From RYN-417 sp043745485 (GTDB lineage: Bacteria > Patescibacteriota > Saccharimonadia > Saccharimonadales > JACDBH01), in the NCBI GenBank assembly GCA_043745485.1, contig JAYTSU010000036.1, forward strand, positions 1-13,913: DNA of 13,913 nucleotides, given 5' to 3'. This document shows positions 13,238-13,913 of the stretch, piece by piece. The notes under the pieces were generated by a model that was given only the letters and a program-made list of their open reading frames with translations, did no database searches and was not told the origin of the DNA. The position numbers and the translations under genes were made by a program. The first letter of the stretch is position 1, and every line of letters begins with the position of its first letter.

Positions 13238-13913
13238 ATGGGACATAACAATGCAAACCTTATTGATGATAGCTTCTATAAATTGGTGCTGACCAAGCTC
13301 AAACACATACTTGTAAACGGTTTTTATTCTATGGATGAGGTACGTTACATTTATGAGTGGGATAAAACAAAGCCGAAATATGAAAATTTAGTGCAAGTCC
13401 GAAAAGAGGACGCAGTTCTAAGATACTTCCTAGATATAAGGCTTATTGATGGCAGAAGGTGTGCGAATGAATTTAGAAGTCAGGAAATTAGCGGCAATGA
13501 GGCCGATAAAAGTTTCGGCGTGTGGAGTGAATGGAATAAAGTTGACCCCGCTTACCGTGAATATGAATGGGTAGTGCTTATTTACGCCATAGACACCGAT
13601 AGGTTCGAGAATGAAGTTAGAAAGTTTCAGCTTATTGATACTGGCACAACGCTTGATGATGTGGTGTTCAAGCAAAAAGTGTCTTCGTCAGTTGGCAAAA
13701 TTGGTGTCTTTAGAGCGCATACAGACGGCTCTGTGAGCTATACAAATTCAGAAATGACCCTAAAGCCAGGTGTTCGAAAACTGGTACATTCTTTAGTCGT
13801 TGCGGAAGGAAGAACCCTTTCATATGATGAAATCGTAGACACGCTATGGAATGACGAGGATAACACTGCACAGTTCTTAGACAAGCCTGACCGAACCACA
13901 GCTAATATAAAAA
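13238..13913 (+). CDS. Partial gene: protein with winged-helix-like C-terminal part, runs off the window
   Basis: An uninterrupted frame of 225 codons from ATG 13238 to the window end with no stop, so the 3' end is missing. Family not recognised over its first 170 or so residues, which are charged, soluble and rich in aromatic residues, with no signal peptide. From about residue 175 the sequence follows the layout of an OmpR/PhoB-type DNA-binding winged helix: L-K-P-G-V-R-K-L-V-H-S-L, then G-R-T-L-S-Y-D-E-I-V-D-T-L-W, then a D-R-T-T-A-N-I near the edge, matching the recognition-helix position. There is no visible receiver-domain Asp motif, so it is not a plain response regulator. It is divergent from the membrane/CHAP-like operon and could regulate it from the shared hairpin-rich region (inference). 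It is preceded by a leaderless-type promoter. Confidence 0.7.
   Translation, partial: MGHNNANLIDDSFYKLVLTKLKHILVNGFYSMDEVRYIYEWDKTKPKYENLVQVRKEDAVLRYFLDIRLIDGRRCANEFRSQEISGNEADKSFGVWSEWNKVDPAYREYEWVVLIYAIDTDRFENEVRKFQLIDTGTTLDDVVFKQKVSSSVGKIGVFRAHTDGSVSYTNSEMTLKPGVRKLVHSLVVAEGRTLSYDEIVDTLWNDEDNTAQFLDKPDRTTANIK

Noticed and set aside
13430..13675. Minus-strand 81-codon ORF at the right edge
   Set aside because: Lies within the open plus-strand frame from 13238, which has a promoter and a winged-helix-like pattern; the minus frame has neither.
1..13913. tRNA, rRNA, integrase or alternative genetic code
   Set aside because: No cloverleaf or rRNA-like sequence was recognised by eye, no recombinase motif was found, and TGA ends genes (for example at 8235 and 2278), so recoding of UGA as Gly is not supported.

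Overview
The window looks like a piece of a small-genome candidate-phyla (Patescibacteria/CPR) chromosome, most likely of the Saccharibacteria type. This is inferred, because no marker gene is present. The clues are moderate-to-low GC, the standard genetic code (TAA, TAG and TGA all end genes), dense short genes dominated by membrane-anchored or secreted Ser/Thr-rich proteins, a minimal type IV pilin-like gene, an LPNTG sortase-type surface protein, an L,D-transpeptidase, and secreted modules otherwise familiar from Actinobacteria. Many genes have a -10 box only 3 to 12 bases before the start codon, which implies leaderless or nearly leaderless mRNAs.

Region 1 (1-7830) is a cell-surface block. 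A strong terminator at the left edge closes an upstream transcript. It is followed by a leaderless L,D-transpeptidase gene (+). On the minus strand lie a roughly 1455-residue membrane-anchored metzincin-like protease (zinc motif, three copies of a PARLLE-type repeat, two FnIII, two beta/gamma-crystallin and one carbohydrate-binding-like module), then a secreted helical protein and a 101-residue pilin-like protein as a two-gene unit. Divergent to the protease is an LPNTG-anchored Pro/Thr-rich surface protein, convergent with a small tail-anchored protein.

Region 2 (7830-11070) appears to be accessory. After a palindrome-rich intergenic stretch and a small orphan ORF comes a protein with the signature of a PD-(D/E)XK nuclease fold and a predicted winged helix between its catalytic motifs. 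It is convergent, with an 8-bp overlap, with a 675-residue protein joining an apparently active Ser/Thr kinase to a C-terminal alpha/beta-barrel-like domain that I cannot assign. This pair is the best candidate for an undescribed system. A defence or signalling role is a hypothesis only.

Region 3 (11070-13913) holds a gene-free stretch with a REP-like long inverted repeat, a translationally coupled pair of membrane-anchored genes (the second a CHAP-like domain lacking its catalytic Cys and His), a second gene-free stretch rich in strong hairpins, and the start of a divergent gene with a winged-helix-like C-terminus that runs off the window.

Taken together, regions 1 and 3 suggest envelope building, adhesion and attack on or interaction with another cell, as expected of an epibiont. 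No rRNA, tRNA, integrase, complete transposase or CRISPR array was seen.
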